Source of the DNA: Paenalcaligenes niemegkensis
Lineage (GTDB): Bacteria; Pseudomonadota; Gammaproteobacteria; Burkholderiales; Burkholderiaceae_B
Direction: 5' to 3'
Assembly (NCBI RefSeq): GCF_022230885.1
Contig: NZ_JAKGCT010000004.1
Location: forward strand, 1-64,000
Length of the DNA: 64,000 bases
The translations under genes were made by a program, and so were the position numbers. Below, piece by piece: positions 37,046 to 47,764 of the stretch. The notes under the pieces are model-generated. The model did not search any database. It saw only the letters and a list, made by a program, of their open reading frames with translations, and had not been told where the DNA came from. Every line of letters starts with the position of its first letter. The first letter of the stretch is position 1.

Positions 37046-39160
37046 ATGAATAGTTTTTTGGCATTAATTAAAGCGAACGGCTCGGCCCAGGCAAAACTGC
37101 TGGCTGGACCAGTGCTGATCCTTATGGTGCTATCCATGATGATTTTGCCGCTGCCGCCATTTCTGCTGGATCTATTTTTTACCTTTAACATTGCGCTGGC
37201 CGTCATGGTGCTGCTGGTGGCCATGTTCACCAAAAAACCGCTGGATTTTGCCGCCTTTCCTGCAGTGTTGTTATTTGCTACCTTGTTGCGCCTGTCCTTG
37301 AACGTCGCCTCCACTCGAGTGGTTTTGCTCAACGGCCACAAAGGTCCTGACGCGGCGGGTCAGGTAATTGAAGCCTTTGGCCATTTTCTGGTGGGCGGTA
37401 ATTTCGCCGTAGGGATTATTGTTTTTGTCATTTTGGTCATTATCAATTTCGTCGTAATCACTAAAGGGGCTGGCCGAATTGCAGAAGTCGGAGCACGTTT
37501 TACCCTCGATGCAATGCCGGGCAAGCAGATGGCGATTGATGCCGACCTGAATGCTGGCCTGATTGGCGAAGACGATGCTCGCAAGCGCCGTCAAGAAGTG
37601 GCACAGGAAGCCGAGTTCTACGGCTCTATGGATGGAGCCAGCAAGTTCGTCAGAGGGGATGCTGTGGCGGGGCTGCTCATTATGGTCATCAACGTAGTGG
37701 GCGGTCTGGTGGTTGGGGTGATGCAGCACGATTTGAGCTTTTCAGAGGCCGGGCATGTCTATACCTTGTTGACCATCGGGGATGGCCTGGTTGCGCAAAT
37801 TCCCGCCCTGGTCATTTCCACCGCCGCAGGCGTGGTGGTTTCGCGCGTGGCGACTGACGAAGATGTAGGCCAGCAGATAGTAGGACAGTTATTCGCGAAT
37901 CCCAACGTTATGTTTTTAACCGCGGGAATCCTGGGTTTAATGGGTTTGATCCCGAATATGCCGCATGTGGCATTCCTTTCCCTGGCCTTTATTATGGGGG
38001 GCGTGGGCTGGGCGATGCTGCAACGTCAACAGGCCGAGCTTGTGGCTGCACAGAAGGCGCCCCAGGAAAAATTGGCCGCCGCCGATGCGGCAGCGGCTGA
38101 AGCCACCTGGGATGATGTATCCATGGTTGATCCCTTGGGCCTTGAGGTAGGCTATAGGCTGATCTCCCTGGTGGACCATGCCCAGAATGGTGAGCTGTTG
38201 CACCGTATCCGCAGCTTGCGCAAGAAGTTTGCCCAGGATGTGGGCTTTTTGCCGCCCGTGGTTCACATTCGTGACAACCTTGATCTCAAGCCTAATGACT
38301 ATCGCATTTTGCTCTACGGGGTTGAGGTTGGCCGCGGTGTAGCTACCCCTGGCCAATGGCTGGCGATTGATCCGGGCGGCGTGACAATAAGCCTGCCGGG
38401 CACGCCTACCACTGACCCGGCATTTGGTTTGCCGGCTGTCTGGATAGATATCAGCCTTCGTGAGCAAGCACAGATCGCGGGTTACACCGTTGTAGACGCT
38501 AGCACGGTGATTGCAACCCATCTGAATCATTTGCTGCACCGCCACGGCTCGCAGCTGTTAGGCCGCCAGGAAGTGCAGCAGCTTCTGGATCGTGTGGCGC
38601 GCGACTTGCCCCGACTGGTTGACGACTTCGTCCCTAAAACTATCAGTCTCAGTCTGCTTCATAAGGTGTTACGCGGCCTTCTGGCTGAGGAAGTCCCTAT
38701 CCGCGACATGCGCAGCATTATTGAGGTTATTTCTGAAAATGCGCCGCGACTGCAGACGCAAAGCCAGGGCCATGCAAACCTAGACGAGGCTGCCGAGCTG
38801 CTTGCGTTGACACGGGCTTCGCTGGGCCGTGCCATTACTCAACAGTGGTTTCCTGGTGAAGGCGAGCTGCGCGTGATCGGTTTGGATGCTCGCCTGGAAC
38901 GTGTTTTGACCCAGGCCCTGACCACCAGTGGCGCACTGGAGCCAGGCTTGGCAGAAACCTTGTTGTCCGAAGCGCAGCGCACCACACATCAGCAGGAAGA
39001 AAGCGGCGACTCTCCGGTTTTGGTCGTACCGCCTATCTTGCGAGCCTCTCTGTCGCGCTTCCTGCGCCACCATATTCCTCAGCTTGGGGTACTTTCCAAT
39101 CAGGAAATTCCCGACGAGCGCACCATTCGAGTGACCGCGGTTATAGGTAATAATGCATGA
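37046..39160 (+). CDS. flhA: Flagellar export gate FlhA
   Basis: 704 residues. Eight N-terminal membrane segments, the FHIPEP-region AEVGARFTLDAMPGKQMAID, and a large cytoplasmic domain from about 340 which docks export chaperones. Nonameric ring of the export apparatus. It overlaps flhF by four bases. Confidence 0.96.
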   Translation: MNSFLALIKANGSAQAKLLAGPVLILMVLSMMILPLPPFLLDLFFTFNIALAVMVLLVAMFTKKPLDFAAFPAVLLFATLLRLSLNVASTRVVLLNGHKGPDAAGQVIEAFGHFLVGGNFAVGIIVFVILVIINFVVITKGAGRIAEVGARFTLDAMPGKQMAIDADLNAGLIGEDDARKRRQEVAQEAEFYGSMDGASKFVRGDAVAGLLIMVINVVGGLVVGVMQHDLSFSEAGHVYTLLTIGDGLVAQIPALVISTAAGVVVSRVATDEDVGQQIVGQLFANPNVMFLTAGILGLMGLIPNMPHVAFLSLAFIMGGVGWAMLQRQQAELVAAQKAPQEKLAAADAAAAEATWDDVSMVDPLGLEVGYRLISLVDHAQNGELLHRIRSLRKKFAQDVGFLPPVVHIRDNLDLKPNDYRILLYGVEVGRGVATPGQWLAIDPGGVTISLPGTPTTDPAFGLPAVWIDISLREQAQIAGYTVVDASTVIATHLNHLLHRHGSQLLGRQEVQQLLDRVARDLPRLVDDFVPKTISLSLLHKVLRGLLAEEVPIRDMRSIIEVISENAPRLQTQSQGHANLDEAAELLALTRASLGRAITQQWFPGEGELRVIGLDARLERVLTQALTTSGALEPGLAETLLSEAQRTTHQQEESGDSPVLVVPPILRASLSRFLRHHIPQLGVLSNQEIPDERTIRVTAVIGNNA

Positions 39161-41513
39161 ATGTAAGTCGTTTTTTTGGTAGTACCAGCCGCGAGGCGAT
39201 GCGTCAGGTACGCATGGCTCTGGGTCCCGATGCCATGATCGTTTCCAATCGCCGCGTAAACGGTGGTGTTGAAATCATGGCAGCAGATGCAACGTCGCTG
39301 GCTGTGCTCGATCCTGTACAGAATAGCGTTGCGCCGTCCGTCGCTCCGGCCAGCGCCGCTTCCGTTTCTTCTGCACCAGTTTCGCCCGCGCCATCTTCGG
39401 CTGCTCAGCCCCGTGCCGAATTGATGGGTGCCATCGGAGCGATGCAGGGAGCCCTGGAAAGTCGCATCGACGAATTGCTTTGGAGCCACCAGTTGCAGCG
39501 CACTCCCGAAACGATATCCCTGTTTCAGAGTTTGCTGGGCTATGGATTCAGCACTGCCTTGCTGCGCGCCATGTTGAAGCGTCTGCCTGCTCACTTAACA
39601 GGGCGCCTCGCTTTTGAGTGGGCGCGCAATGAGCTCGATATGCATTTGCCGGTGCTGGCCAGCGAAGATATTCTTTGGCAGCCTGGATGTGCATTGGCGC
39701 TGGTCGGGCCTACAGGCGTGGGGAAAACCACTACCATTGCCAAGCTGGCGGCACGGTGCGTGAAGCGCTTCGGTGCAGACCAGCTAGTGCTGATCACCAC
39801 AGACACCTATCGTGTTGGGGCGCATGAGCAGTTGAAGATTTACGCTGATATATTGCGTGTTCCCGTACATGTGGTGCAGGACGGGCAGGCCTTGCGTCAA
39901 GTGATGCTGGGCATCAGGCCAGAGCAGATTGTACTGATTGATAACGTCGGCATCAGCCAGCGCGATGGCTATGTAAAGGAGCAGGCCGCTTTGCTTGCGA
40001 GCTCAGGTCGCAGAGTCCAGCGTTTGCTGGCCCTTAATGCTTCAAGTCACGGTGATACCTTGGACGAGGTGGCCCGTGTCTACAAAACTGATGGCGGGAG
40101 TCCGCTCATAGGTTGCATCGTTACCAAGATCGACGAGGCCAGCCGTATAGGGCCGGCCCTTGATACAGCCATTCGTTATCAACTGCCCATTCACTATGTG
40201 TCTGACGGACAAAAAGTGCCGGAGAACTTAGGGTTTTTATCGGCCAGGCAATTGGTAGACAGAGCCTTTGCACACGAGGCCCATAATGCCAGAGCCTTGT
40301 ATTCTCCTACGTCCGGCGATGTGGCAGCTCTGCTGTCGGCGGCTCAGCCCGAAGAAACCATGTCGATTTCGCAGGCTCAGCGTAATGAAATGCTAAGCAA
40401 AATGCTCAGGGCCAGTGCGGGGTCCACAGAGCTCACCGTGGAACAGCTTAGGACCCAGGCAGCTGCTTTGGACCAGTGTTTAAGCTTGTCTTCCGCTTTT
40501 GAATACTGGCGTGACTTGCAGACCCGTCCGCAAACGTTGCCGGATGTGGTGCAGCAGGGCGAAGCGCTATTGCGATCTGCGAAGCATGAGGCCAACAAAG
40601 AAACTGATATACCTGCTCTATGTGTGTATCAGACGGCGCGGACGTCTAAAGCAAACGAAGCTTTTCAGCGACTTGTGGCCAGCTACGTATGCGGATCAGA
40701 TGGGGCGGTTCTTAGCTCTCCCCAGCAGCAGGTGGTCAGCGAAACCGAATGGCTGTCTACTGCCGGAAGCCATGTTTTGTCGGCGAGTTCCAGAGTCGAG
40801 CATCTAAAGCATGCGATTGAATGGGCTGAGCAGCAGCAAGGGCAGGAACTTATGCACGCTATTGACGGTGGAGCAGTCTCGTTATGGCAGGATCTGGTGG
40901 CTTCCGGCACTTCGTTTCTTGCCGTGGTAGCCCCTTCGACGCGGGTCTGGCATCAAAATGGTACAACTACAGCCAAGGCAGTGACCAAGCTGCTCCAGTT
41001 CAACGCCGTGGCTGATTTGCAAGCCACCCTGGGCTTCAGCAAAGTGGGGGAGCCTATCTGGGCGAGGTCGGGCTTTGGATCGCCAGGGAGCCCATTGAGT
41101 TGCGTATAAGAAACCTAAAGGTTTTGCATCTGGAACTAGTTTGCCTAAGGGTAGTGAATCGATACACCAACGAGCTTATCCGCGACCAGATTGCACTGCT
41201 GCATGCTCCTGACTTTACATGCGCAGACGCAACCGTGGCTGCGTGGCTTGTGACGCAGGCTGAACTGAAGCTGACGACAAGGCTGATGTCCGCTGCCTGG
41301 GAACTGTCTGCCGGACAAGGTTTATCGCTGGCGTATCAAGCTCGCGCCTCGGCGTTATTCGCGGCAGCGACATGTAATGCAATGCTGTTATCCAGAGAGC
41401 AGTCTTTGCGTCAAATGCTTGAGCAGTTGCTGCCGGGTCGGGCTACGTTGACGGCCTCTAAAGGCCTTGACGCATTACTCCGGCTTTTCGCTCTTAAAGA
41501 CGTATTGCAATAG
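39157..41513 (+). CDS. flhF: SRP-type GTPase FlhF, long form (frameshifted)
   Basis: About 785 residues after adding one base to G5 (41046-41050); without it the last 140 or so residues appear as a separate frame. Order: N-terminal B domain, Ala/Pro/Ser linker (about 55-85), N domain, G domain with P-loop GPTGVGKTT (184-192), DTYRVGAHEQL, a G3 element DNVG (262-265) in place of DTxG, and TKIDEA. The region after residue about 400 is much longer than in enteric or Vibrio FlhF but, as I recall, of Bordetella-like length. FlhF sets flagellar number or position. It converges with flgN. Confidence 0.88.
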
Positions 41514-41538
41514 GGGCTACGGTGTCGACAAATGGAAG

Positions 41539-42018
41539 TCAGGCCTTGATCGACGCTCGACTGCCAGCGCGATGCACAGAAGTTTTGCCGCTTGCGTCAT
41601 ACACTTTTTCTACAGGCTGAGTAAGTTGACCCAATGCCTCAAGGGCCTGTTCGTTATGCTGTAGAAAGGTGTGTATCAGCGTGCCGTTGTTTTCGTTCTG
41701 TACTTTGGCTTGTTGGGCCAGGCGGAAGAGTTCTTCTACCAAGGGACCTAGCTGACTATCCAGGTTGACCGCCTCTTCAAGTCCTTGCTTTGAATCAGGC
41801 AGATTAAGTTCGTTTAAAGCAAGCACGCGACGCTGATTGGCAGCGGCGAGCGCCTCAGAGAATTGTGTTTTTAGTGCCGCGTTCTCGTTAAGAGCGTCGT
41901 TGTCGTGATTGCTTAGTAGAAGTTCAGTTTCTTGAGTCAGCGCTGTATTAAAAACAAGCAGTAGTTCTATTTCGGCCTGCAGGGCTTGCTGTAGTGATGA
42001 GGTGGCTTCAAGCGCCAT
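41539..42018 (-). CDS. flgN: Flagellar export chaperone FlgN
   Basis: 159 residues, almost entirely helical, with LQQALQAEIELLLVFNTALTQ and a heptad-like C-terminal half. Chaperone for the hook-junction proteins FlgK and FlgL. It begins 12 bases after flgM and is read from the flgM promoter. Confidence 0.85.
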   Translation of the reverse strand: MALEATSSLQQALQAEIELLLVFNTALTQETELLLSNHDNDALNENAALKTQFSEALAAANQRRVLALNELNLPDSKQGLEEAVNLDSQLGPLVEELFRLAQQAKVQNENNGTLIHTFLQHNEQALEALGQLTQPVEKVYDASGKTSVHRAGSRASIKA

Positions 42019-42030
42019 AGTAGTCAGTCA

Positions 42031-42330
42031 TTATTTAAGAAGTTCACGGGCGCTTGCGATTAGTGAATCGGCAATGCGGCTGGTGTCGATCTTAAGTTTA
42101 CCTGCAGCAATAGCATCTTTAATGGCTTGAACATGCTCGATATTGATGTCGTTTTCGGACGATTGCAATTGTTGTAATTGGCGCGCGGTGCTGCTGAGGT
42201 CTACATTGGCTGCTTTTTCGCCACCGGCTGTGCCGCTGCTTTGGCCGTAAGCGGCTGCACCAGTCGAGGGGCGAGTGCTACTGATGCGCTCGGAGGCTGT
42301 GTGCGTAATGGAATTAGGGGTAACTTTCAT
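42031..42330 (-). CDS. flgM: Anti-sigma-28 factor FlgM
   Basis: 99 residues from ATG 42330 (MKVTPNSITH), with a GGAG site upstream. Disordered Ser/Thr-rich N-terminal half; C-terminal sigma-binding helices NIEHVQAIKDAIAAGKLKID and RIADSLIASARELL. It holds FliA until the hook is complete and FlgM is exported. Its promoter at 42387-42413 is itself of sigma-28 type, a negative feedback loop. Confidence 0.93.
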   Translation of the reverse strand: MKVTPNSITHTASERISSTRPSTGAAAYGQSSGTAGGEKAANVDLSSTARQLQQLQSSENDINIEHVQAIKDAIAAGKLKIDTSRIADSLIASARELLK

Positions 42331-42386
42331 GATGTCTCCGCCTTTAGGAGCAGTCGCTGCCAAATATTGAATGTGTGCTTAGGGTG

Positions 42387-42413
42387 GTAACGGCTGCCCG
42401 CCAAACATCTTTA
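42387..42413 (-). promoter_or_regulatory. Sigma-28 promoter of flgMN
   Basis: On the minus strand TAAA (42413-42410), 15 bases, then GCCGTTAC (42394-42387). Confidence 0.8.
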
Positions 42414-42442
42414 GCAGCCTATGTATAAATGTTCATTAAGGT

Positions 42443-43138
42443 TTACATAATGACTTGCACCGTGCCGGCGTTCAGAACGGTGGCAGTAATGACCTGGCCC
42501 GAACTCACCCGTACCTGCACCTGACTACCCGGTGCACCACCTTGAAGGGTTTGGCCTTCACCGCTAATGACAAAACCTTTGCCTCTTGCAATTGTACGCA
42601 CAGCTTGCCCCCGCTGCACGGATTGGGGGTCACGCAGGGCGGTAGACTTGATGATATTGCCCATGCTGAGGCGCTGTCCCGCCATAAAGCCAACAATCAG
42701 GCTTGGGTCAGTGACAACGCTGGAGGCAAGCCTTAGTATATCGCCCTCTCGCGGATTAAGATCGTCAAGTGAAAGGATCTCGCCCTTATTAATGCTTCGA
42801 TTGGTGACGTAGTAATAGCCCAGTACCGAGACCTCTGCCTGTACGTGCATCGTCCATGAGGTAGGCGAAGTACAGCGCACAGAGACCGTCATGCGTGATC
42901 GTAGTCGCTGCCCTGCAGGAAGCTGGACCGATGGATTATCGCAGCTGGCCTGTTGTCGTATGCGGGGTGCTTTGACGCTGACACTTGCAGAGCCGGGATA
43001 TGCGCTGGCCTGCGCCTCCAGGTGGTGTTGAACCAGATCTACGATTTCGTCCGGCTGTTGCACAGACGCATGAACGTGGCCGATGCAGCCGGAAGTAAAA
43101 ATAAAAAAAGCGGTTAGTAAAGGGCGGAGTGCAGGCAT
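42443..43138 (-). CDS. flgA: P-ring assembly chaperone FlgA
   Basis: 231 residues. N-terminal signal peptide (LRPLLTAFFIFTSGCIGHVHA), then a SAF-type domain with NRSINKGEILSLDDL, VGFMAGQRLSMGNII and VRTIARGKGFVISGEGQ. Periplasmic chaperone for FlgI. The signal contains a Cys (SGC) that could make it a lipoprotein, but the cleavage at HVHA-S is more usual for FlgA. Divergent from flgB. Confidence 0.93.
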   Translation of the reverse strand: MPALRPLLTAFFIFTSGCIGHVHASVQQPDEIVDLVQHHLEAQASAYPGSASVSVKAPRIRQQASCDNPSVQLPAGQRLRSRMTVSVRCTSPTSWTMHVQAEVSVLGYYYVTNRSINKGEILSLDDLNPREGDILRLASSVVTDPSLIVGFMAGQRLSMGNIIKSTALRDPQSVQRGQAVRTIARGKGFVISGEGQTLQGGAPGSQVQVRVSSGQVITATVLNAGTVQVIM

Positions 43139-43324
43139 GGCTTCATTTTAGAAAGACTCTGGCTAGTCCAAGGATGGAACTGGCTAGCTATTAGTGGGTT
43201 ATTTCTACCTTTGTAGAAGAGAGGCAAACGCTACCATGACGTTATTCGGTGACTAATGGTTGCAATCCATCCGATTTAGTCATTCATTAACGCCTATTTT
43301 TTCGGGCCTTATTCGAGATCACAC

Positions 43325-43732
43325 ATGATTGACCGTATCGGTGACGATTTTGCTTTTCATAAAACAGCACTGAGCCTACGTCAGCAACGGCAGGAAGTTT
43401 TGGCTGCGAACATTGCTAACGTCGATACCCCTAATTATAAAGCTCGGGATTTTGACTTCAGCCAGGCCCTTAACAAGGCCATGGGTGACAGCTTAAATTT
43501 GCCTGCGACGCAGCTCAGCCTGACATCGGCCCAGCATATTCCTGCCGCAGCGCGCGAAGCGCACGCGGCCGATCTGCTTTATCGCCAGCCATTTCAGCCT
43601 AGTCTGGATGGAAATACTGTTGATATGGATGCCGAGCGCATGGCCTTCGCCGACAACACGCTGCATTACCAGAGCAGTCTGAATGTGCTCTCGCAACGCA
43701 TTAAAACCTTAATGGCTGCGCTGCAGCAATAA
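43325..43732 (+). CDS. flgB: Flagellar rod protein FlgB
   Basis: 135 residues with the rod N-terminal motif [20 protein letters not shown] and a C-terminal helix. Proximal rod subunit. It opens the flgB-L operon; the 186-base gap to flgA should hold the class II promoter, although I could not pick out a clear FlhDC box. Confidence 0.94.
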   Translation: MIDRIGDDFAFHKTALSLRQQRQEVLAANIANVDTPNYKARDFDFSQALNKAMGDSLNLPATQLSLTSAQHIPAAAREAHAADLLYRQPFQPSLDGNTVDMDAERMAFADNTLHYQSSLNVLSQRIKTLMAALQQ

Positions 43733-43746
43733 CGAGTAGAGCCACC

Positions 43747-44163
43747 ATGAGCAGTTTTAGTATCTTCCAGATCGCCGGTTCAGCGCTTAGCGCTCAATCG
43801 CAGCGCATGAACGTATCAGCCAGCAATATCGCCAATGCCGATAGCGTGGCCGGGCCTGATGGCCAGCCTTATCAGGCCCGTCATGTGGTGTTTCAGGTCG
43901 CACCGCTGCAAACCAAGGGCTATGCCTCTGAGGTCGGCGGTGTGAAAGTATCGTCTGTGGTGCAAAGCAACGAGCCTGCGCGCATGCAGTACGACCCGCA
44001 CCATCCACTCGCTAACGATCAGGGCTATATCACTATGCCAAATGTCGACGTCGTTGCTGAAACCGTAAACATGATCTCTGCGTCGCGTTCCTACCAAGCC
44101 AACATCGAGGTGGTCAATACCGCCAAGAATTTGATGATGCGCACTCTGACCATTGGTCAATAA
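43747..44163 (+). CDS. flgC: Flagellar rod protein FlgC
   Basis: 138 residues: [20 protein letters not shown] at the N-terminus and [20 protein letters not shown] at the C-terminus. Proximal rod subunit. 14 bases after flgB. Confidence 0.95.
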   Translation: MSSFSIFQIAGSALSAQSQRMNVSASNIANADSVAGPDGQPYQARHVVFQVAPLQTKGYASEVGGVKVSSVVQSNEPARMQYDPHHPLANDQGYITMPNVDVVAETVNMISASRSYQANIEVVNTAKNLMMRTLTIGQ

Positions 44164-44174
44164 AACTGGAGTCC

Positions 44175-44876
44175 ATGACAGTGTCAACGGTAAATAACGT
44201 CACACAGAATCCGGCCGCGAACGCAATGTCGTTAGCACGTGCGCAAAATAACGATTTGCTAGGTGATACCCAAGATCGCTTTCTTACCTTGCTGGTTACG
44301 CAACTGCAAAATCAAGATCCGCTGAATCCTATGGATAACTCCCAGGTCACGAGCCAAATTGCTCAGTTATCAACGGTAAACGGCATTAATGATCTCAACA
44401 ACACTTTATTGGCGGTAGCAGGGCAAATCGATGTGTCGCAATCCATGCAGGCAGCGGAGCTGATCGGTAAAGATGTGCTGGTGCCTGGCTCCAAGATAAG
44501 TCTGGGCAGCAATCCTGATGATCCCACCATTAAAACGGCGACCGCTTTTGGTATTGATGTGATTTCTCCAGCCGCAAAGATCACCGTCACGATTAGCGAC
44601 AAAAGTGGCAAGGCCGTGCGTCAGATCGAACTGGATCCTTTATCGGAAGGCGTCTATACGGTTGACTGGGATGGTCTTGATGATTCGGGCAATGCCTTGC
44701 CTGATGGCGTTTATGCTGCCCGGGTGGATGCTTTTGACGGCGATGGCCAAAGCATCTACGCCGAAGCACTAACGTCGGGCAGGGTATCAAGCGTGGCATA
44801 CAGCTCTAAAGGGCTACAGCTCGACTTGGGGCTGGCGGGGAACTACTCCTTGCTGGATATTCGCAAAATTATGTAA
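44175..44876 (+). CDS. flgD: Hook-cap protein FlgD
   Basis: 233 residues: the FlgD start with FLTLLVTQLQNQDPLNPMDN, and the C-terminal tudor/Ig-like FlgD domain with YTVDWDGLDDSGNALPDGVY. It caps the growing hook. 11 bases after flgC. Confidence 0.95.
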   Translation: MTVSTVNNVTQNPAANAMSLARAQNNDLLGDTQDRFLTLLVTQLQNQDPLNPMDNSQVTSQIAQLSTVNGINDLNNTLLAVAGQIDVSQSMQAAELIGKDVLVPGSKISLGSNPDDPTIKTATAFGIDVISPAAKITVTISDKSGKAVRQIELDPLSEGVYTVDWDGLDDSGNALPDGVYAARVDAFDGDGQSIYAEALTSGRVSSVAYSSKGLQLDLGLAGNYSLLDIRKIM

Positions 44877-44938
44877 TTCTGACTCACAGGCCGGCTATCA
44901 GTGGCGGCCGTCGTGACACAACACAGACGAGGATAACA

Positions 44939-46141
44939 ATGGGTTTCGGACAGGGACTTAGCGGTTTAAATGCCGCTTCACAAAATCTAGATGTAATTGG
45001 TAATAATATTGCCAACTCGGGCACGGTAGGTTTCAAGGCATCTACCATCAACTTTGCAGACGTTTATGCCAGCTCGAAAGTCGGTTTGGGCGTGGGCGTA
45101 GCCAGCGTCAACCAACGCTTCAGCATCGGTAATATCAGCACCTCGGGCAACCAGTTCGATATGGCCATTGACGGGGCTAAAGGGCTGTTCAGGCTTGAAG
45201 ATCAAAGTGGCGCTATTATCTATTCGCGTAATGGCCAGTTCGCTCCTAACAAAGACCTTTATTTGGTTAACGCTCAGGGGCATAAATTAACTGGTTACGC
45301 ACCTGGCTCTAATAATCCCGCGCCTATCCGCGTTCCTATCGGGAACATCGAGCCCAATGCAACCTCACGGCTTGATTTTCCTGCAAACTTTGAGGCTAAC
45401 GCACCTGTCAAGACAGGCACCTTTGATCCTGAAAACCCTGACAGCTACACAAACTCGTATCCTTTTAACGTGTTTGACTCATTGGGGAACTCCCACCAGT
45501 TGACTCAATACTTTGTAAAGCGTGAAGGTACTGCTGAGGGTGAATCAGCATGGGATGTGCACTATCGCCTTAATGGTGAACTGGTTGATCCGGCAGACGA
45601 GCCTACTCATTTACGTTTTGATGTCGCCGGCCGCTTAACCAATCCAACTGAGGCCGTTACTCTTAATATTGCTACGCCGTCCACTAACTCACCTGCTGAG
45701 CCGCTGGCAATTTCCCTGTCGTATGCAAATTCCACCCAGTTTGACGGCGCCTTCACTACGACACCGACCCAAGACGGTTACGCCACGGGCGAGTACGCCA
45801 GTATGTCAGTGGCTGCAGACGGTTCGATAGTGGCCAACTACACCAATGGTGAAACCCAGAACATGGGCTCCCTGGTACTGGCCGATTTCAATAACCTGCA
45901 AGGTTTGCAGGCTTTGGGCGGAAACGCCTGGGGCGAAACAGCTACATCGGGTCAGCCTCTGCTGGGACGCCCAGGGGAGAACGGGCTGGCTGTTATCAAG
46001 GGTCAGTCCATTGAAGAGTCCAATGTGGATATGAGTCAGGAACTGGTCAATATGATTATTGCACAGCGCACCTATCAGGCTAACGCCCAGACCATCAAGA
46101 CGCAGGATCAAATCCTTCAAACCCTGATTACCCTGCGTTAA
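44939..46141 (+). CDS. flgE: Flagellar hook protein FlgE
   Basis: 400 residues: N-terminal LNAASQNLDVIGNNIANSGT and C-terminal VDMSQELVNMIIAQRTYQAN terminal helices around a variable middle domain. Forms the hook. Confidence 0.96.
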   Translation: MGFGQGLSGLNAASQNLDVIGNNIANSGTVGFKASTINFADVYASSKVGLGVGVASVNQRFSIGNISTSGNQFDMAIDGAKGLFRLEDQSGAIIYSRNGQFAPNKDLYLVNAQGHKLTGYAPGSNNPAPIRVPIGNIEPNATSRLDFPANFEANAPVKTGTFDPENPDSYTNSYPFNVFDSLGNSHQLTQYFVKREGTAEGESAWDVHYRLNGELVDPADEPTHLRFDVAGRLTNPTEAVTLNIATPSTNSPAEPLAISLSYANSTQFDGAFTTTPTQDGYATGEYASMSVAADGSIVANYTNGETQNMGSLVLADFNNLQGLQALGGNAWGETATSGQPLLGRPGENGLAVIKGQSIEESNVDMSQELVNMIIAQRTYQANAQTIKTQDQILQTLITLR

Positions 46142-46153
46142 GGCCGGTAAATA

Positions 46154-46900
46154 ATGGATCGCATAATCTATACGGCCATGAATGGCGCACAGCGCTTGCT
46201 TGAGCAGCAGTCGGTGATCAGCAATAACCTGGCCAACGTGAACACCGCCGGTTTTCGCGAGCAGTTGGCCATGCAACGGGCGGTGCCCGTCGAAGGTCCG
46301 CCGGGCCTGCCTACGCGCGTAACCACTGCGACTGTCACAGCAGGCAGCAAATTTCAGTTGGGCGCTCTGGCAGAAACTGGTCACGCCCTTGATGTGGCCA
46401 TTGCCGATCAGGGGTTTTTTGCTCTTCAGACAGACGAGGGCGAAGCCTATACGAGGGCGGGTGATTTTTCTGTCAGTACTGACAATTTGCTGGTCAGCAA
46501 AACGGGCTTGCCGGTACTTTCTGCTGATGGGGAGCCTATTGAGGTTCCGGAGCAAGGGGTAATCACCTTCTCTAGTGATGGGCAAATTACTGCCTTGGGC
46601 GCGGGTGACAATCCCCGGGACATACAGGTTCTGGGGCAGCTGAAACTGGTTAATCCTGACGTGACTACGCTTGAGCGTGGTGGCGACGGCTTATTCAGAA
46701 GTGTGACGGGGCAGGTCCTGCAGCCAGACCCCGGTGTGGGCGTGGTGTCGGGCTTTATCGAGAAAAGTAACGTCAGTACTGCTGAAGCCATGGTTGGCAT
46801 GATTAACAACTCAAGACGTTTTGAAATGCAGATGAAAGTCATTCAAGACGCCAGTACCAACGCCGAGCGTGCGAACTCCATTCTTTCATTCAACGGCTAA
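46154..46900 (+). CDS. flgF: Flagellar rod protein FlgF
   Basis: 248 residues: N-terminal [20 protein letters not shown] and C-terminal NVSTAEAMVGMINNSRRFEM. Rod component. 12 bases after flgE. Confidence 0.95.
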   Translation: MDRIIYTAMNGAQRLLEQQSVISNNLANVNTAGFREQLAMQRAVPVEGPPGLPTRVTTATVTAGSKFQLGALAETGHALDVAIADQGFFALQTDEGEAYTRAGDFSVSTDNLLVSKTGLPVLSADGEPIEVPEQGVITFSSDGQITALGAGDNPRDIQVLGQLKLVNPDVTTLERGGDGLFRSVTGQVLQPDPGVGVVSGFIEKSNVSTAEAMVGMINNSRRFEMQMKVIQDASTNAERANSILSFNG

Positions 46901-46946
46901 ATTTATAGTGCAGCGGTCTCTGAATAGCCGTTGCTGAGGACTCATT

Positions 46947-47732
46947 ATGATTCGTTCATTGTGGATTGCGAAAACAGGTCTGGAAGCACAGCAGACCAAC
47001 ATGGATGTGATATCGAACAACCTGGCAAACGTGAATACAGCGGGTTTCAAACGTAGTCGCGCTGTGTTCGAAGACTTGATGTTCCAGACCTTGCGCCAGC
47101 CCGGCGCTCAGGTTGGGGCTGCCAACCAGTTGCCTACGGGTCTGCAGCTTGGCACCGGTGTGCGAACGGTTGCTACCGAGCGCATTCATTCGCAGGGTGA
47201 TCTTCAGAATACCGGGCATGAACTGGATATTGCCATTCAAGGACGTGGTTTTTTGCAGGTTGAGATGCCGGATGGTACGTTTGCCTACACACGCGATGGC
47301 AGCCTGCAAATTGATCAGGATGGACAGCTGGTGACAGCAGGTGGTTACCCGATTCAGCCTCCAATCATGATCCCCGACAACGCTTTGCAAATCTCCATCG
47401 GTCGCGACGGCATCGTATCGGTGACGCAGCCCGGTGCGGTGGGAACCAGTGTGGAAGTGGGGCAGCTGCAGCTGACTACTTTCGTGAATACCAGCGGTCT
47501 GCAGAGTATGGGTGAGAACCTGTATGTCGAGACCGATGCTTCCGGCGTCGCTAACTTCCTGCAGCCCGGAATGGACGGAGCGGGTCTGGTTTTGCAGGAA
47601 TACACCGAAACTTCTAACGTTAATGTGGCTGAAGAGCTGGTGAACATGATCACTACTCAACGTGCCTACGAGATGAACAGTAAATCTGTTCAGACTTCCG
47701 ATCAGATGCTGGCGCGTCTGACCCAGCTGTAA
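46947..47732 (+). CDS. flgG: Distal rod protein FlgG
   Basis: 261 residues: [20 protein letters not shown] and the C-terminal [20 protein letters not shown]. Distal rod. Confidence 0.96.
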   Translation: MIRSLWIAKTGLEAQQTNMDVISNNLANVNTAGFKRSRAVFEDLMFQTLRQPGAQVGAANQLPTGLQLGTGVRTVATERIHSQGDLQNTGHELDIAIQGRGFLQVEMPDGTFAYTRDGSLQIDQDGQLVTAGGYPIQPPIMIPDNALQISIGRDGIVSVTQPGAVGTSVEVGQLQLTTFVNTSGLQSMGENLYVETDASGVANFLQPGMDGAGLVLQEYTETSNVNVAEELVNMITTQRAYEMNSKSVQTSDQMLARLTQL

Positions 47733-47764
47733 TTATTCAGTCTACCCATACCTGATAGCGGGCA

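Noticed and set aside
41100..41513. Separate small gene downstream of flhF
   Set aside because: It is the C-terminal part of FlhF in a shifted frame; adding one base to G5 at 41046-41050 joins the two pieces.
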